Part shown: positions 35,106 through 43,779 of the stretch, piece after piece
Numbering within the stretch: position 1 is the stretch's first letter
Layout of the letters: the number at the start of each line of letters is the position of its first letter
Assembly: GCF_041154455.1 (NCBI RefSeq)
Contig: NZ_AP028664.1
Span: 2,233,001 to 2,297,000 of the forward strand
Length of the DNA stretch: 64,000 bases
Reading direction: 5' to 3'
From: Variovorax sp. V213
GTDB taxonomy: Bacteria > Pseudomonadota > Gammaproteobacteria > Burkholderiales > Burkholderiaceae_C
Position numbers and translations under genes: made by a program
Notes under the pieces: generated by a model
Seen by the model: the letters and a program-made list of their open reading frames with translations, nothing else
Databases searched by the model: none
What the model was told of the DNA's origin: nothing

Positions 35106-36281
35106 TTATAGCCGTGCCAGCCGGTCCAGGGCCGCAACCAGCGTGTCGTCCTTCTTGGCGAAGCAGAAACGCACCACGCGCTGGTCGAAGCCGTTGCCAT
35201 AGAAAGCCGACAGCGGAATGGCGGCCACGCCGATCTCGCGGGTCAGCCACAGGCAGAAGTCGGCCTCCGAAAGCTCGCTCACCGCGGAAATGTCGACGCA
35301 CTGAAAGTAGCTGCCTTCGCTGCGCAGCAGCTTGAAGCGGGTCTTCTCGGCCAGCCCGGCGGCGAACAGGTCGCGCTTGCGCTGGTAGAAGTCCGGCAGT
35401 TCCAGGTAGGGCCCCGGTTCGGCCATGTACTGCGCGAGCGCATGCTGCATGGGTGTGTTGACGGTGAACACGTTGAACTGGTGCACCTTGCGGAATTCGG
35501 CCATCAACGGTGCCGGTGCCGCGACGTAGCCGACTTTCCAGCCGGTGACGTGGTAGGTCTTGCCGAAGCTGCTCACGATGAAGCTGCGCGCAGCCAGGCC
35601 CGGGAAGCGCGCCACGCTTTCGTGCTGTGCGCCGTCGTAGACCATGTGCTCGTAGACCTCGTCGGCAATCACCAGCACTTCGGTCGGGGCCAGCAACTCT
35701 TCGAGCTTGCGCATCTCGGCCGCGGTCCAGACCGTGGCGCTCGGGTTGTGCGGCGTGTTGACGATGATCGCGCGCGTGCGCGGCGAGAGCGCCGCGGCAA
35801 TCTTGTCGAAGTCGGGCCGGAAGGTGCCGGGCACGAGCGGCACGCGCACCACGCTGCCGCCGGCGAGCTCGATGTTGGGCACGTAGCTGTCGTAGCAGGG
35901 TTCCAGAACGATCACCTCGTCGCCCGCGCGCACCACGGCGAGGATGGCCGTGATGATCGCCTGCGTGGCACCCGCGGTCACCGTGATCTCGTCGGCGGCG
36001 CTGTAGCCGTGGCCGTAGAGCGCGGCGATCTTGCCGGCAATCGCCTGGCGCAGCGCCGGAATGCCGGGCATCGGCGGGTACTGGTTGTGGCCCGCGGCCA
36101 TGGCGGCCGTCACGTCTTCGAGCAGCTTCGGGTCGCAGTTGAAATCGGGAAAGCCCTGGCCGAGATTCACCGCGTTCTTCTCTGCCGCCAGGGCGGACAT
36201 CACGGTGAAGATGGTGGTGCCGACGGCGGGCAGCTTGGTGCCGATGGCCGGAGTGCGGGGAGAAGAAGTAGCGGTGCTCAT
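35106..36281 (-). CDS. PLP-dependent aminotransferase (methionine/kynurenine type, YbdL-like)
   Basis: 391 residues, fold type I. The PLP lysine is in SFGKTYHVTGWKVGY; VNTPHNPSATVW and ADEVYEHMVYDG are conserved. The N-terminal PAVGTTIFTVMSALAAEKNA and GQGFPDF fit methionine aminotransferase YbdL and related enzymes. It lies 29 bp after cysB on the same strand, so a sulfur amino-acid role is attractive, but substrate cannot be read from the sequence. The ATG at 36281 gives the usual length. Confidence 0.88.
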   Translation of the reverse strand: MSTATSSPRTPAIGTKLPAVGTTIFTVMSALAAEKNAVNLGQGFPDFNCDPKLLEDVTAAMAAGHNQYPPMPGIPALRQAIAGKIAALYGHGYSAADEITVTAGATQAIITAILAVVRAGDEVIVLEPCYDSYVPNIELAGGSVVRVPLVPGTFRPDFDKIAAALSPRTRAIIVNTPHNPSATVWTAAEMRKLEELLAPTEVLVIADEVYEHMVYDGAQHESVARFPGLAARSFIVSSFGKTYHVTGWKVGYVAAPAPLMAEFRKVHQFNVFTVNTPMQHALAQYMAEPGPYLELPDFYQRKRDLFAAGLAEKTRFKLLRSEGSYFQCVDISAVSELSEADFCLWLTREIGVAAIPLSAFYGNGFDQRVVRFCFAKKDDTLVAALDRLARL

Positions 36282-36310
36282 GGTCGTGGTCGGAAGCTGG
36301 AGGCTGGATC

Positions 36311-37252
36311 TCAGAGTTCGTAGTCTTGCTGATGCCCGCTCAGGGCCTTGGCGATCAGGTTGCGGTCGAGCCGGTCGGACAGCAGCTCGGCGAACTTGAA
36401 CACGAAGTTGCGCAGGTAGGCGCTGCGCTTGAACGCCACGCGGGCGATGTTCTGGCCGAACACATGGCCCATGGGTCGCACCACGAGGTCGGCGTTCGAC
36501 TCGTCGCGCACCGCCATCTCGGCCACGATGCCTACGCCCAGGCCAAGGCGCACATAGGTCTTGATCACGTCGGAGTCGATGGCCTCGAGCGCGATGCGCG
36601 GCGTGAGTTTCTTCTGCGCAAAGGCGTGGTCGATGCGCGTGCGGCCGGTGAAAGACGGGTGGTAGGTGATGATGGGTTCGTGCGCCAGGTCCTCGAGCGA
36701 GATGCGGTCCTTGGCGGCCAGCGGGTGGTCCTTGGGGAGCACCAGCACGTGCTGCCATTCGTAGCAGGGCAGCGTCACCAGTTCGGCGTAGTCGGCCAGC
36801 GATTCGGTGGCAATGCCCACCTCGGCGATTTCGTCGATCACCATGCGTGCCACCTGGTCGGGCGAGCCCTGGTGCAGGCTCACGTTCACCTTCGGGTAGG
36901 CCTCGCGCAACCTGGCCACGGGCACCGGCAGCACGTAGCGCGCTTGGGTGTGCGTGGTGGCAATGGAGAGGGTGCCGCTGTCCTGCGCGCTGAACTGCTC
37001 GCCGATGCGCTTGAGGTTGCCGACCTCGCGCATGATCAGTTCGATGCTGGCGATGACGTGCTGGCCCGGCTCCGTGACCCGCTTGAGCCGCTTGCCGTGG
37101 CGGGCAAAGATCTCGACGCCGAGTTCTTCCTCGAGTTCGATGATGGCTTTCGACACCCCCGGCTGCGAGGTGTGGAGCGCCTTGGCCGCTTCCGTGAGAT
37201 TCAGGTTGCGCCGCACGGCTTCCTGAACAAACTTGAACTGGTGCAGATTCAT
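36311..37252 (-). CDS. cysB: CysB-type LysR transcriptional regulator
   Basis: 313 residues. The N-terminal winged helix-turn-helix is MNLHQFKFVQEAVRRNLNLT with ALHTSQPGVSKAIIELEEEL, the CysB/Cbl subgroup pattern. The effector domain has THTQARYVLPVPVA and IITYHPSFTGRTRID, which in CysB bind sulfate or N-acetylserine. It would control sulfate assimilation genes. The upstream gene encodes a CbiX-type chelatase and the downstream gene an aminotransferase. A 7-bp inverted repeat lies just before its start codon. Confidence 0.92.
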   Translation of the reverse strand: MNLHQFKFVQEAVRRNLNLTEAAKALHTSQPGVSKAIIELEEELGVEIFARHGKRLKRVTEPGQHVIASIELIMREVGNLKRIGEQFSAQDSGTLSIATTHTQARYVLPVPVARLREAYPKVNVSLHQGSPDQVARMVIDEIAEVGIATESLADYAELVTLPCYEWQHVLVLPKDHPLAAKDRISLEDLAHEPIITYHPSFTGRTRIDHAFAQKKLTPRIALEAIDSDVIKTYVRLGLGVGIVAEMAVRDESNADLVVRPMGHVFGQNIARVAFKRSAYLRNFVFKFAELLSDRLDRNLIAKALSGHQQDYEL

Positions 37253-37256
37253 ATCA

Positions 37257-37278
37257 AATTCCGTCTTATTGCGGAATT
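37257..37278 (-). promoter_or_regulatory. Inverted repeat at the cysB start, possible autoregulatory operator
   Basis: AATTCCG at 37257-37263 and CGGAATT at 37272-37278 are perfect arms 8 bp apart. They end 5 bp before the cysB start codon. LysR regulators often bind imperfect inverted repeats at their own promoters; binding here is inferred. Confidence 0.4.
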
Positions 37279-37315
37279 CATTATGCCTTCGGAGTCTATG
37301 GAAATAGCTGCGAAT

Positions 37316-37690
37316 TCAAGACTTGCTTGCAATTCTGGCCAGCAGTTCGACCAGTTCGGGCTCTTCGCCGACGATGTTGGCCAGTTGGAACTCGACCTGC
37401 GGCCAGGTGCCGCGCAGTGCGTCGAGCTGCAGTGGCAGGTCTTCGCGGGCGTGCTTTCCCATGCCAAGGAAGAGCGGAACCACCCTGAGCGAGCGGGCGC
37501 CGCTGGCAATCAAGGCCGCCGCCGCGGTGCGCAGGTCGGGCGCGGCCAGTTCCATGTAGGCGCAAACCACGCGGGCCTGCGGGTCGAGCGCCGTGACGCG
37601 CGCGGCCACGGCCTCGATCGGCGCGCGCCAGCGCTCGTCGCGCGATCCATGGGCCAAGAGGATGATCCCCCTCGCTTTTTCGGCCGCCAT
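37316..37690 (-). CDS. Single-domain CbiX/SirB-type chelatase
   Basis: 124 residues, one CbiX domain. The N-terminal LLAHGSRDERW is the family's metal-binding motif and GARSLRVVPLFLGMGKHARED contains the second conserved histidine. Small CbiX proteins insert cobalt or iron (or nickel) into sirohydrochlorin as dimers. Siroheme is the cofactor of sulfite and nitrite reductases, and cysB follows 63 bp downstream, which favours a sirohydrochlorin ferrochelatase role. It lies 18 bp after lptG. Confidence 0.85.
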   Translation of the reverse strand: MAAEKARGIILLAHGSRDERWRAPIEAVAARVTALDPQARVVCAYMELAAPDLRTAAAALIASGARSLRVVPLFLGMGKHAREDLPLQLDALRGTWPQVEFQLANIVGEEPELVELLARIASKS

Positions 37691-37708
37691 CTGTTGTTTT
37701 TTTCTCTT

Positions 37709-38818
37709 CTATCTTCGAAGAACCAGCCAGCTGAACGCGGCAAGCGACATCACCGAATAGATGAGCCCCGGCGCGGCAGCCGTCAGCCACGGAGACCAGT
37801 TGCTCAGGTTGCCAAGGTAGCCGAACACGTTGTTCAGCAGGAAGAAGCTGATGCCGATCATCACCCCGCCGAACACGTAGGTGGTGATGCCGGCCTGGCG
37901 GAAGTGCAGGTAGGCGAAGGGCAGCGCGAGCACCACCATCACCAGGCACGAGAGCGGGTAGAAGACCTTGCGCCAGAACTGGATCTCGTAGCGCTGCGCG
38001 GTCTGGCCGTTGGCGTCGAGGTGGCGGATGTAGTCGAACAGGTCGAGAGTACCCATGCGGTCGGGCCGCAGGAGTGCCACCGACACCATTTCGGCCGTGA
38101 GCGTGGTCGGCCAGTCGAGCTGCGGCACCTTGGTGGTGACGATGTGGGCCTTGTCCGCGGCGGTGCGCGTGTCGTAGTCCTGCAGTTCGACATCGGACAG
38201 CGCCCAGTGGTCGTCGTAGATGCGCGCCGAAGACGCGACGAGCTGTTTGCGCACATAGCCGTTGGCGTCGAATTCGAAGATGCGCGCGTTCTTCAGGGAG
38301 CCATCGCGCGCGATGGACAGCACGTTGACCGCATAGGACACGTTCTCGCGCTTCTCCTTGAGCCAGGCCCCGGTATTGCCCACCAGTGAATACGAGCCCT
38401 GGTAGCGCGACTTGAGCAGTTGCCCGGTGCGCTCGGAGACCGGCGCGATGTAGTCGCCGATGGCAAAGGTCAGCACGACGAAACCGACGCCGAGCAGCAG
38501 CAGGGTGCGCAGGGCGCGCCAAGGGCCGAGGCCGCTGGTGCGAAGAATGGTGTATTCGGAGCTTTGCGCAAGGCGCGCCATCACGAAGATGCAGCCGATC
38601 AGCACCGTGATCGGGAGCAGTTCGTACAAGTGGCTCGGAATCAGCAGGGTCACGTAGATCAGTGCCTGCGCGGGGCCGTAAGCCAGGCTTTCGGGCTTGC
38701 CGATGGACTGCAGTTCGTCGACGAAGTCGAAGAAGAAAAACAGGCTCAGGAAGCCGAGCGTCACGAAAGCCACGGCTTTCAGTGCCTCGACATAGATCAG
38801 GCGTCGGATTGTTTTCAC
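37709..38818 (-). CDS. lptG: LPS export ABC permease LptG
   Basis: 369 residues from a GTG start that overlaps the lptF stop by 4 bp. It begins (V)KTIRRLIYVEALKAV, with about six transmembrane helices and a periplasmic domain in the middle (about 120-270). The C-terminal LPFAYLHFRQAGITTYVFGG is typical. LptF and LptG with the LptB ATPase extract LPS from the inner membrane and feed the Lpt bridge. lptB is not in this window. Confidence 0.93.
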   Translation of the reverse strand: MKTIRRLIYVEALKAVAFVTLGFLSLFFFFDFVDELQSIGKPESLAYGPAQALIYVTLLIPSHLYELLPITVLIGCIFVMARLAQSSEYTILRTSGLGPWRALRTLLLLGVGFVVLTFAIGDYIAPVSERTGQLLKSRYQGSYSLVGNTGAWLKEKRENVSYAVNVLSIARDGSLKNARIFEFDANGYVRKQLVASSARIYDDHWALSDVELQDYDTRTAADKAHIVTTKVPQLDWPTTLTAEMVSVALLRPDRMGTLDLFDYIRHLDANGQTAQRYEIQFWRKVFYPLSCLVMVVLALPFAYLHFRQAGITTYVFGGVMIGISFFLLNNVFGYLGNLSNWSPWLTAAAPGLIYSVMSLAAFSWLVLRR

Positions 38819-39951
38819 GAGGTCGGGTCGATTTTCGCGGGCTGGGCGGGCAGGCCGCCGGCGATGACGCGCTCGGTCTTGCGCCGCCGGCCCCAGTTGT
38901 TGTTGCGCAGAAGCAGCCACGCGACGCCTATCAGCAGGACGCCGCCGTGCAGCAGCAGCATGAAGGAACCCATGCCGAAGCGGCCGGAGCTGATCCAGCT
39001 CTGGCCCAGGTTGAGCATGTTGTAGTAGACGACGAAGGCGAAGAGGGCGAACAGCAGGTTGCCGCTGCGTCCCACGCGCGGATTGACGCTCGACACGGTC
39101 AATGCAAGCAGCACGAAGTTGATGCCGGCCAGCAGCATGCCGATGCGCCAGGCCAGTTCTCCGCGGCTTGAGTTGCCGGGCTCCCGCAGGAGTTGAAGCG
39201 TCGGCTTGGCGCGAGCCGGGGTGGTGTCGCCTGCCAGTGCCGCGTTGCCGCCGGCCCGGGTGCCGTAGGTTTCGAACTCGCTGATCTTGAGGCCCGCGGT
39301 GGGCAGCATCGGGCGTTCGAGCCGCTGGCCATTGCTCAGCATCAGGTAGCGGTTCTCGCCGATGTTCTCGATGCGACCGCTGCGTGCCGAGGTCGTGATC
39401 TGCAGCCCGCGCTCGACGGCCCAGATGAACACATTGGTCGCCGTGGCGCCGTCAGGCGTGTCCTTGTCGATGAAAAAGACGCGCATGCGCCCGGAGGATT
39501 CGCGGAACTCGCCCGGCGTGACGCGTTCGATGTCACTGCGCCTTTCGTACTGCGCACGCATGCCGATGGTCTGCGAGTTGGCCCAGGGCCAGCCCACCAG
39601 CGCCATGACCGCGATCAAAGCAAGCACGGGCCAGGCAAAGCGGAACAGCGGCTCGACGAAATCGGCCAGGCCGCGCCCGCTGGAAAACCAGATCACCATT
39701 TCGCTGTCGCGGTACATGCGCGACAAGGTGCCGACAATGGCGATGAACAGGCTCAGGCTCAGGATGGTGGGCATGTAGCCGAGCACCGTGTACGCCATCA
39801 CCAGGAACACTTCGGACGGGTTCACGCTGCCCTTGGAGGCGAGCCCGAGCGTGCGGATGAGCATCATGGTCATCACGATGGTGACCAGGACGACGAGGGT
39901 CGCTCCGAAGCTGCGCGACAGCTCCTTGCGTAGGGAAGAATGGAATAACAT
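38815..39951 (-). CDS. lptF: LPS export ABC permease LptF
   Basis: 378 residues. It starts MLFHSSLRKELSRSFGATLV, has six transmembrane helices, and DSEMVIWFSSGRGLADFVEP is the coupling-helix region that contacts the ATPase. The periplasmic beta-jellyroll domain spans about 130-270. Partner of LptG. It is divergent from pepA, with only 21 bp between the start codons, so its promoter must lie mostly inside pepA. Confidence 0.94.
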   Translation of the reverse strand: MLFHSSLRKELSRSFGATLVVLVTIVMTMMLIRTLGLASKGSVNPSEVFLVMAYTVLGYMPTILSLSLFIAIVGTLSRMYRDSEMVIWFSSGRGLADFVEPLFRFAWPVLALIAVMALVGWPWANSQTIGMRAQYERRSDIERVTPGEFRESSGRMRVFFIDKDTPDGATATNVFIWAVERGLQITTSARSGRIENIGENRYLMLSNGQRLERPMLPTAGLKISEFETYGTRAGGNAALAGDTTPARAKPTLQLLREPGNSSRGELAWRIGMLLAGINFVLLALTVSSVNPRVGRSGNLLFALFAFVVYYNMLNLGQSWISSGRFGMGSFMLLLHGGVLLIGVAWLLLRNNNWGRRRKTERVIAGGLPAQPAKIDPTS

Positions 39952-39972
39952 CGTTCGAGGAAAAAAAGGATT

Positions 39973-41508
39973 ATGGACTTTCAGCTCAAGACCCTCACCG
40001 TTGCCCGCGCCGCAGCCGAAAAATCCGACGTGCTGATCGTGCTCGTCGGCAGCGCACCCCTCACCGCCAAGGATCCGCTCTCCGCACTGATCGCCAGCGC
40101 CCGCAAGGCCGGCGACCTGCCGGACAAGGCCGGCAAGCTGCTCGCGCTCTACCACCCCGACGAGGTGGTGGCCTCGCGCGTCGTGCTGGCCGCCATCGGC
40201 GATGGCAAGCCCGCGTCGGTGCGCATCGGCGTCATCGCGGCGGTCAACGCAGCCAAGGCCTACGGGCCCAAGCGCGTGGTCATGGCCTTCGCGCAAGAGG
40301 CCAGTGGTGCCGCGGTCGGCTGCGCCGTGGCCGCCGCCGCCGACGCCAGCTACGTCTACACCACGACCAAGGCGAAGGCCTCGAACGGCGAGAACGGGCG
40401 CACCATCCGCAACCTGACGCTCGGGGTGGCCGACGCCGCGGCGGTGGGCAAGGCCTTCGACGAAGCCCGCGCCACCGTGTCCGGCATCGAGCTCGCGAAA
40501 GAGTGGGGCAACCGCCCGGGCAACTACTGCACGCCGACCCTGCTGGCGGAGGCGGCCAAGGGGCTGTCCAAGCTGCCCCGCATCAAGTGCGAGGTGCTGG
40601 GCCCCAAGGAGGTGCAGAAGCTCGGCATGGGCTCGTTCGCCGCCGTGGCACAAGGCTCGGCCGAGCCGTTGCGCTTCATCGTGCTGCGCTACCAGGGCGG
40701 CCCCAAGGACCAAGCGCCCGTGGTGCTGGTCGGCAAGGGCATCACCTTCGACACCGGGGGCGTCTCGCTCAAGCCGGCCGCCGAAATGGACGAGATGAAG
40801 TTCGACATGTGCGGCGCGGCCAGCGTGCTGGGCACCTTCCGCGCGCTCGGGGAAATCCAGCCTGCCATCAACGTGGTGGGACTCGTGCCGACGTGCGAGA
40901 ACATGAACGACGGCCGCGCAATCAAGCCCGGCGACGTGGTCACCAGCATGAGCGGCCAGACCATCGAGGTGCTCAACACCGACGCCGAGGGACGGCTCAT
41001 CCTGTGCGACGCCCTCACGTACGCCAAGCGCTTCGAGCCGGCCGCCGTGATCGACATTGCCACGCTCACCGGCGCTTGCGTGGTGGCACTGGGCGGCGTG
41101 CGCAGCGGCTTGTTCACGACCGACGAGACGCTGGCCGCAGCGCTCCAGGCGGCCGGCGAAGAATCGCAAGACCGCTGCTGGCGCCTGCCGCTCGACGACG
41201 AATATGCCGATGGCCTGAAGAGCAACTTTGCCGATGTGGCCAACGTGGCGGGCCGTGCCGGCGGCGCCATCACCGCGGCCAAGTTCCTGCAGCGCTTTGC
41301 CGGCGACTTCGTCTGGGCGCACCTGGACATCGCAGGCACGGCCTGGAAGAGCGGGGCGGCCAAGGGCTCGACCGGGCGGCCCGTGGGCCTGCTGGTGTCC
41401 TACCTGATGGACCGCGCACGCAGCGCCGCCGCCAGGGAGGCTGCCCCGTCGAAGTCCGCTCGCAAGAGCGCCGGTTCGGCCGCCCGAAAGGCCCGGTCCG
41501 CGCAGTGA
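39973..41508 (+). CDS. pepA: Leucyl aminopeptidase PepA (M17)
   Basis: 511 residues. The N-terminal regulatory domain is followed by the M17 catalytic domain: GKGITFDTGGVSLKP, KFDMCGAASVLGT and NTDAEGRLILCDAL, which hold the two-metal ligands. A basic C-terminal tail after about 480 (rich in Ser, Ala, Arg, Lys) goes beyond the usual end. PepA is a hexameric aminopeptidase and in E. coli also a DNA-binding factor in XerCD recombination. The stop overlaps the GTG start of holC. Divergent from lptF. Confidence 0.95.
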   Translation: MDFQLKTLTVARAAAEKSDVLIVLVGSAPLTAKDPLSALIASARKAGDLPDKAGKLLALYHPDEVVASRVVLAAIGDGKPASVRIGVIAAVNAAKAYGPKRVVMAFAQEASGAAVGCAVAAAADASYVYTTTKAKASNGENGRTIRNLTLGVADAAAVGKAFDEARATVSGIELAKEWGNRPGNYCTPTLLAEAAKGLSKLPRIKCEVLGPKEVQKLGMGSFAAVAQGSAEPLRFIVLRYQGGPKDQAPVVLVGKGITFDTGGVSLKPAAEMDEMKFDMCGAASVLGTFRALGEIQPAINVVGLVPTCENMNDGRAIKPGDVVTSMSGQTIEVLNTDAEGRLILCDALTYAKRFEPAAVIDIATLTGACVVALGGVRSGLFTTDETLAAALQAAGEESQDRCWRLPLDDEYADGLKSNFADVANVAGRAGGAITAAKFLQRFAGDFVWAHLDIAGTAWKSGAAKGSTGRPVGLLVSYLMDRARSAAAREAAPSKSARKSAGSAARKARSAQ

Positions 41509-41948
41509 CGGAAATCGGCATTCATTTCAATACGCCGGACAAGGTGAACTATGCCTGCCGGCTGGTTCGAAAGGCCGTGAACGCGCGCGGGCTGTGCGTG
41601 GTCGTGGTGGGCGAGGCGCAGACGCTCGAGGCGATGGATGCCGCGCTCTGGCAGCTCTTGCCCTCCGACTTCATTGCCCATTGCCGGGCCGACGCGCAGC
41701 CTCATGTGGTGGCCCGCTCGCCGGTCATTCTTTCGGCCGAGGGCGCGCAGGCCGCATCGCTGCCGCACCGCGAAATGCTCGTGAACCTGGGGGCTGAGGT
41801 CCCGGCGGGTTTCGAGCGCTTCGAGCGCCTGATCGACATCGTGAGCGACGAGGCGGCAGACCGGCAGATCGGGCGTTCGCGGTGGCGCCACTATGCCGAC
41901 CGGGGCTACACCATCCAGCCGCACGACTTTGCAAGGAGCGCTTCCTGA
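41505..41948 (+). CDS. holC: DNA polymerase III chi subunit
   Basis: 147 residues from a GTG start overlapping the pepA stop (GTGA). It begins VTEIGIHFNTPDKVNYACRL, has GLCVVVVGEAQTLEAMDAALW, and ends with RWRHYADRGY, as in HolC. Chi links the clamp loader psi subunit to SSB. Following pepA is the common position for holC. It shares one base with the next gene (TGATG). Confidence 0.9.
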   Translation: MTEIGIHFNTPDKVNYACRLVRKAVNARGLCVVVVGEAQTLEAMDAALWQLLPSDFIAHCRADAQPHVVARSPVILSAEGAQAASLPHREMLVNLGAEVPAGFERFERLIDIVSDEAADRQIGRSRWRHYADRGYTIQPHDFARSAS

Positions 41949-42352
41949 TGGCCAGCACGCTGCGTACACCGCCCCGGTTCGTCCCCACCCTGACCACGGT
42001 GCTCGACCTGCCGGCCGAGACGCCGGCTGCCGAGCCGGCGAGCCCTGTGGCCGCGCCGGCCGCACCCATCGACCCCGCCGAAGCCGTTGCGCTGCCTCCG
42101 GCCGAACAGCGCTCAGAGGCCGAAATCGTCCGCCTCGAAGAGCAGCTTCTGCACCGCGTGCTGCAGCGTGTCGACCTGTCTTTGGAGGAGCGTTTGAGCG
42201 ACACCGTCTCGGCGGCCGTGCAGCAGCAACTCGATGCCATGGTGCCTCGGCTGCGCGAAGAAATCGAGGCCGTATTGCGGGCTTTGGTGATCGAGGCAAT
42301 GGCCGCCGAGCTCTCCGAAAACACAGGGTCTACGCCAGCTTCCGGAGCGTAA
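41948..42352 (+). CDS. Hypothetical protein coupled to holC
   Basis: 134 residues, not recognised. The first half is rich in Pro, Ala and Thr (residues 10-50) and likely disordered. The second half is a probable amphipathic helix rich in Glu, Arg and Leu (SEAEIVRLEEQLLHRVLQRV and following). No catalytic motif, signal peptide or membrane segment is visible. The ATG overlaps the holC stop by one base, so translation is probably coupled. High third-position GC supports it being a real gene. Confidence 0.65.
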   Translation: MASTLRTPPRFVPTLTTVLDLPAETPAAEPASPVAAPAAPIDPAEAVALPPAEQRSEAEIVRLEEQLLHRVLQRVDLSLEERLSDTVSAAVQQQLDAMVPRLREEIEAVLRALVIEAMAAELSENTGSTPASGA

Positions 42353-42487
42353 AGCTTCAGCTAAACTGCGCGCCAGGTCGGTGGGGCGGGAGGGTGCCGC
42401 TGGTCTGCGGCGCGAAACTTGCGAGGTCTGCGCGCCCGGATCACACGACCGGTTCTTAGTTTATTTATCAATGTTCTGGAGGTTCTC

Positions 42488-43693
42488 ATGCAATTGAAAT
42501 GGACTGCGGTCGCACTGGCTGCTCTCACGCTTGTGGCTTGCGGCAAAAAAGAAGAAGCTGCTGCACCCGCCGCTCCGGCGCCCACGGCAGCGGCCCCCGC
42601 ACCTGCAGCGCCTCCGGCAAGCACGCTGGTCGTCAAGATCGGCCACGTTGGCCCCACCAGCGGCGCCATTGCCCACCTTGGCAAGGACAACGAGTTCGGC
42701 GCCAAGATGGCCATCGAAGACCTGAACGCCAAGGGCCTCAAGATCGGTGACAAGGTTGCCAAGTTCGAACTGCTCGCAGAAGACGACGCCGGCGATCCGA
42801 AGCAAGGCACGGCTGTGGCCCAGAAGCTGGTCGACAGCAAGGTCAACGGCATCGTCGGCCACCTGAACTCGGGCACCACGATTCCCGCCTCCAAGCTCTA
42901 CAGCGACGCCGGCATTCCGCAGATCTCGCCTTCGGCAACCAATCCCAAGTACACGCGCCAAGGCTTCAAGACCGCGTTCCGCGTGGTGGCCGACGACACG
43001 CAACTCGGCGGCACGCTGGGCAAGTACGCCGTCGAAACGCTCAAGGGCAAGAACATTGCCGTGATCGACGACCGCACGGCCTACGGCCAAGGCGTTGCCG
43101 AGGAGTTCGAAAAGGCTGCCAAGGCTGCCGGCGGGACCATCGTCGGCCACGAGTTCACGACCGACAAGTCGACCGACTTCAACGCCATCCTGACCAAGCT
43201 CAAGTCCGCCAAGCCCGACGTGCTGTTCTTCGGCGGCATGGACGCCGTTGGCGGCCCGATGCTCAAGCAGGTCAAGCAACTCGGCCTGAACGTCAAGTTC
43301 ATGGGCGGCGACGGCCTGTGCACCGGCGAACTGCCCAAGCTGGCTGGCGATGCCATCGGCGAAGAGATGGTGGTTTGCGCCGAAGCCGGCGGTGTCGACG
43401 GCGACTTCAAGCAGCCGCTGGAAGACTTCAAGGCCAAGTTCAAGGCCAAGAACGGCGTGGAAGTCCAGATCTATGCACCGTACGTCTACGACGCGGTCAA
43501 CGTTCTGGCTGAAGCCATGGTCAAGGCCGGTTCCTCCGACCCCGAAAAGTACCTGCCGGAAGTCGGCAAGGTGCAATACAAGGGCGTGACCGGCCCGATC
43601 GCCTTCGACGAAAAGGGCGACATCAAGAACGGCGCGCTGACGCTCTTCACCTACAAGGGTGGCGTGCGTACGCAGATCGCCGTGGTGCGCTGA
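42488..43693 (+). CDS. Branched-chain amino-acid type substrate-binding lipoprotein
   Basis: 401 residues. A lipoprotein signal peptide with lipobox LVAC (C18) is followed by an Ala/Pro/Glu-rich linker (about 22-50). The mature part is a LivK/Leu-Ile-Val-binding type I domain pair (KIGHVGPTSGAIAHLGKDNE, ISPSATNPKYTRQGFKTAFR). It would bind an amino acid or similar small ligand in the periplasm. GGAGG lies before the ATG at 42488. No livHMGF transport genes are adjacent; a strong terminator follows directly. Confidence 0.9.
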   Translation: MQLKWTAVALAALTLVACGKKEEAAAPAAPAPTAAAPAPAAPPASTLVVKIGHVGPTSGAIAHLGKDNEFGAKMAIEDLNAKGLKIGDKVAKFELLAEDDAGDPKQGTAVAQKLVDSKVNGIVGHLNSGTTIPASKLYSDAGIPQISPSATNPKYTRQGFKTAFRVVADDTQLGGTLGKYAVETLKGKNIAVIDDRTAYGQGVAEEFEKAAKAAGGTIVGHEFTTDKSTDFNAILTKLKSAKPDVLFFGGMDAVGGPMLKQVKQLGLNVKFMGGDGLCTGELPKLAGDAIGEEMVVCAEAGGVDGDFKQPLEDFKAKFKAKNGVEVQIYAPYVYDAVNVLAEAMVKAGSSDPEKYLPEVGKVQYKGVTGPIAFDEKGDIKNGALTLFTYKGGVRTQIAVVR

Positions 43694-43730
43694 TCGGTTT
43701 CATTGCACACCGTTGCGCCATGGCGCAAAA

Positions 43731-43762
43731 AAGAAAAAAGGGCCTTCGGGCCCTTTTTTCTT
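43731..43762. terminator. Perfect 14-bp-arm terminator with TTCG loop
   Basis: AAGAAAAAAGGGCC (43731-43744), TTCG loop, then the exact reverse complement to 43762. The A- and T-rich ends make it work in both directions, for the binding protein gene on + and the receiver gene on -. Confidence 0.92.
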
Positions 43763-43779
43763 GGCAACGGCAATTGGCG

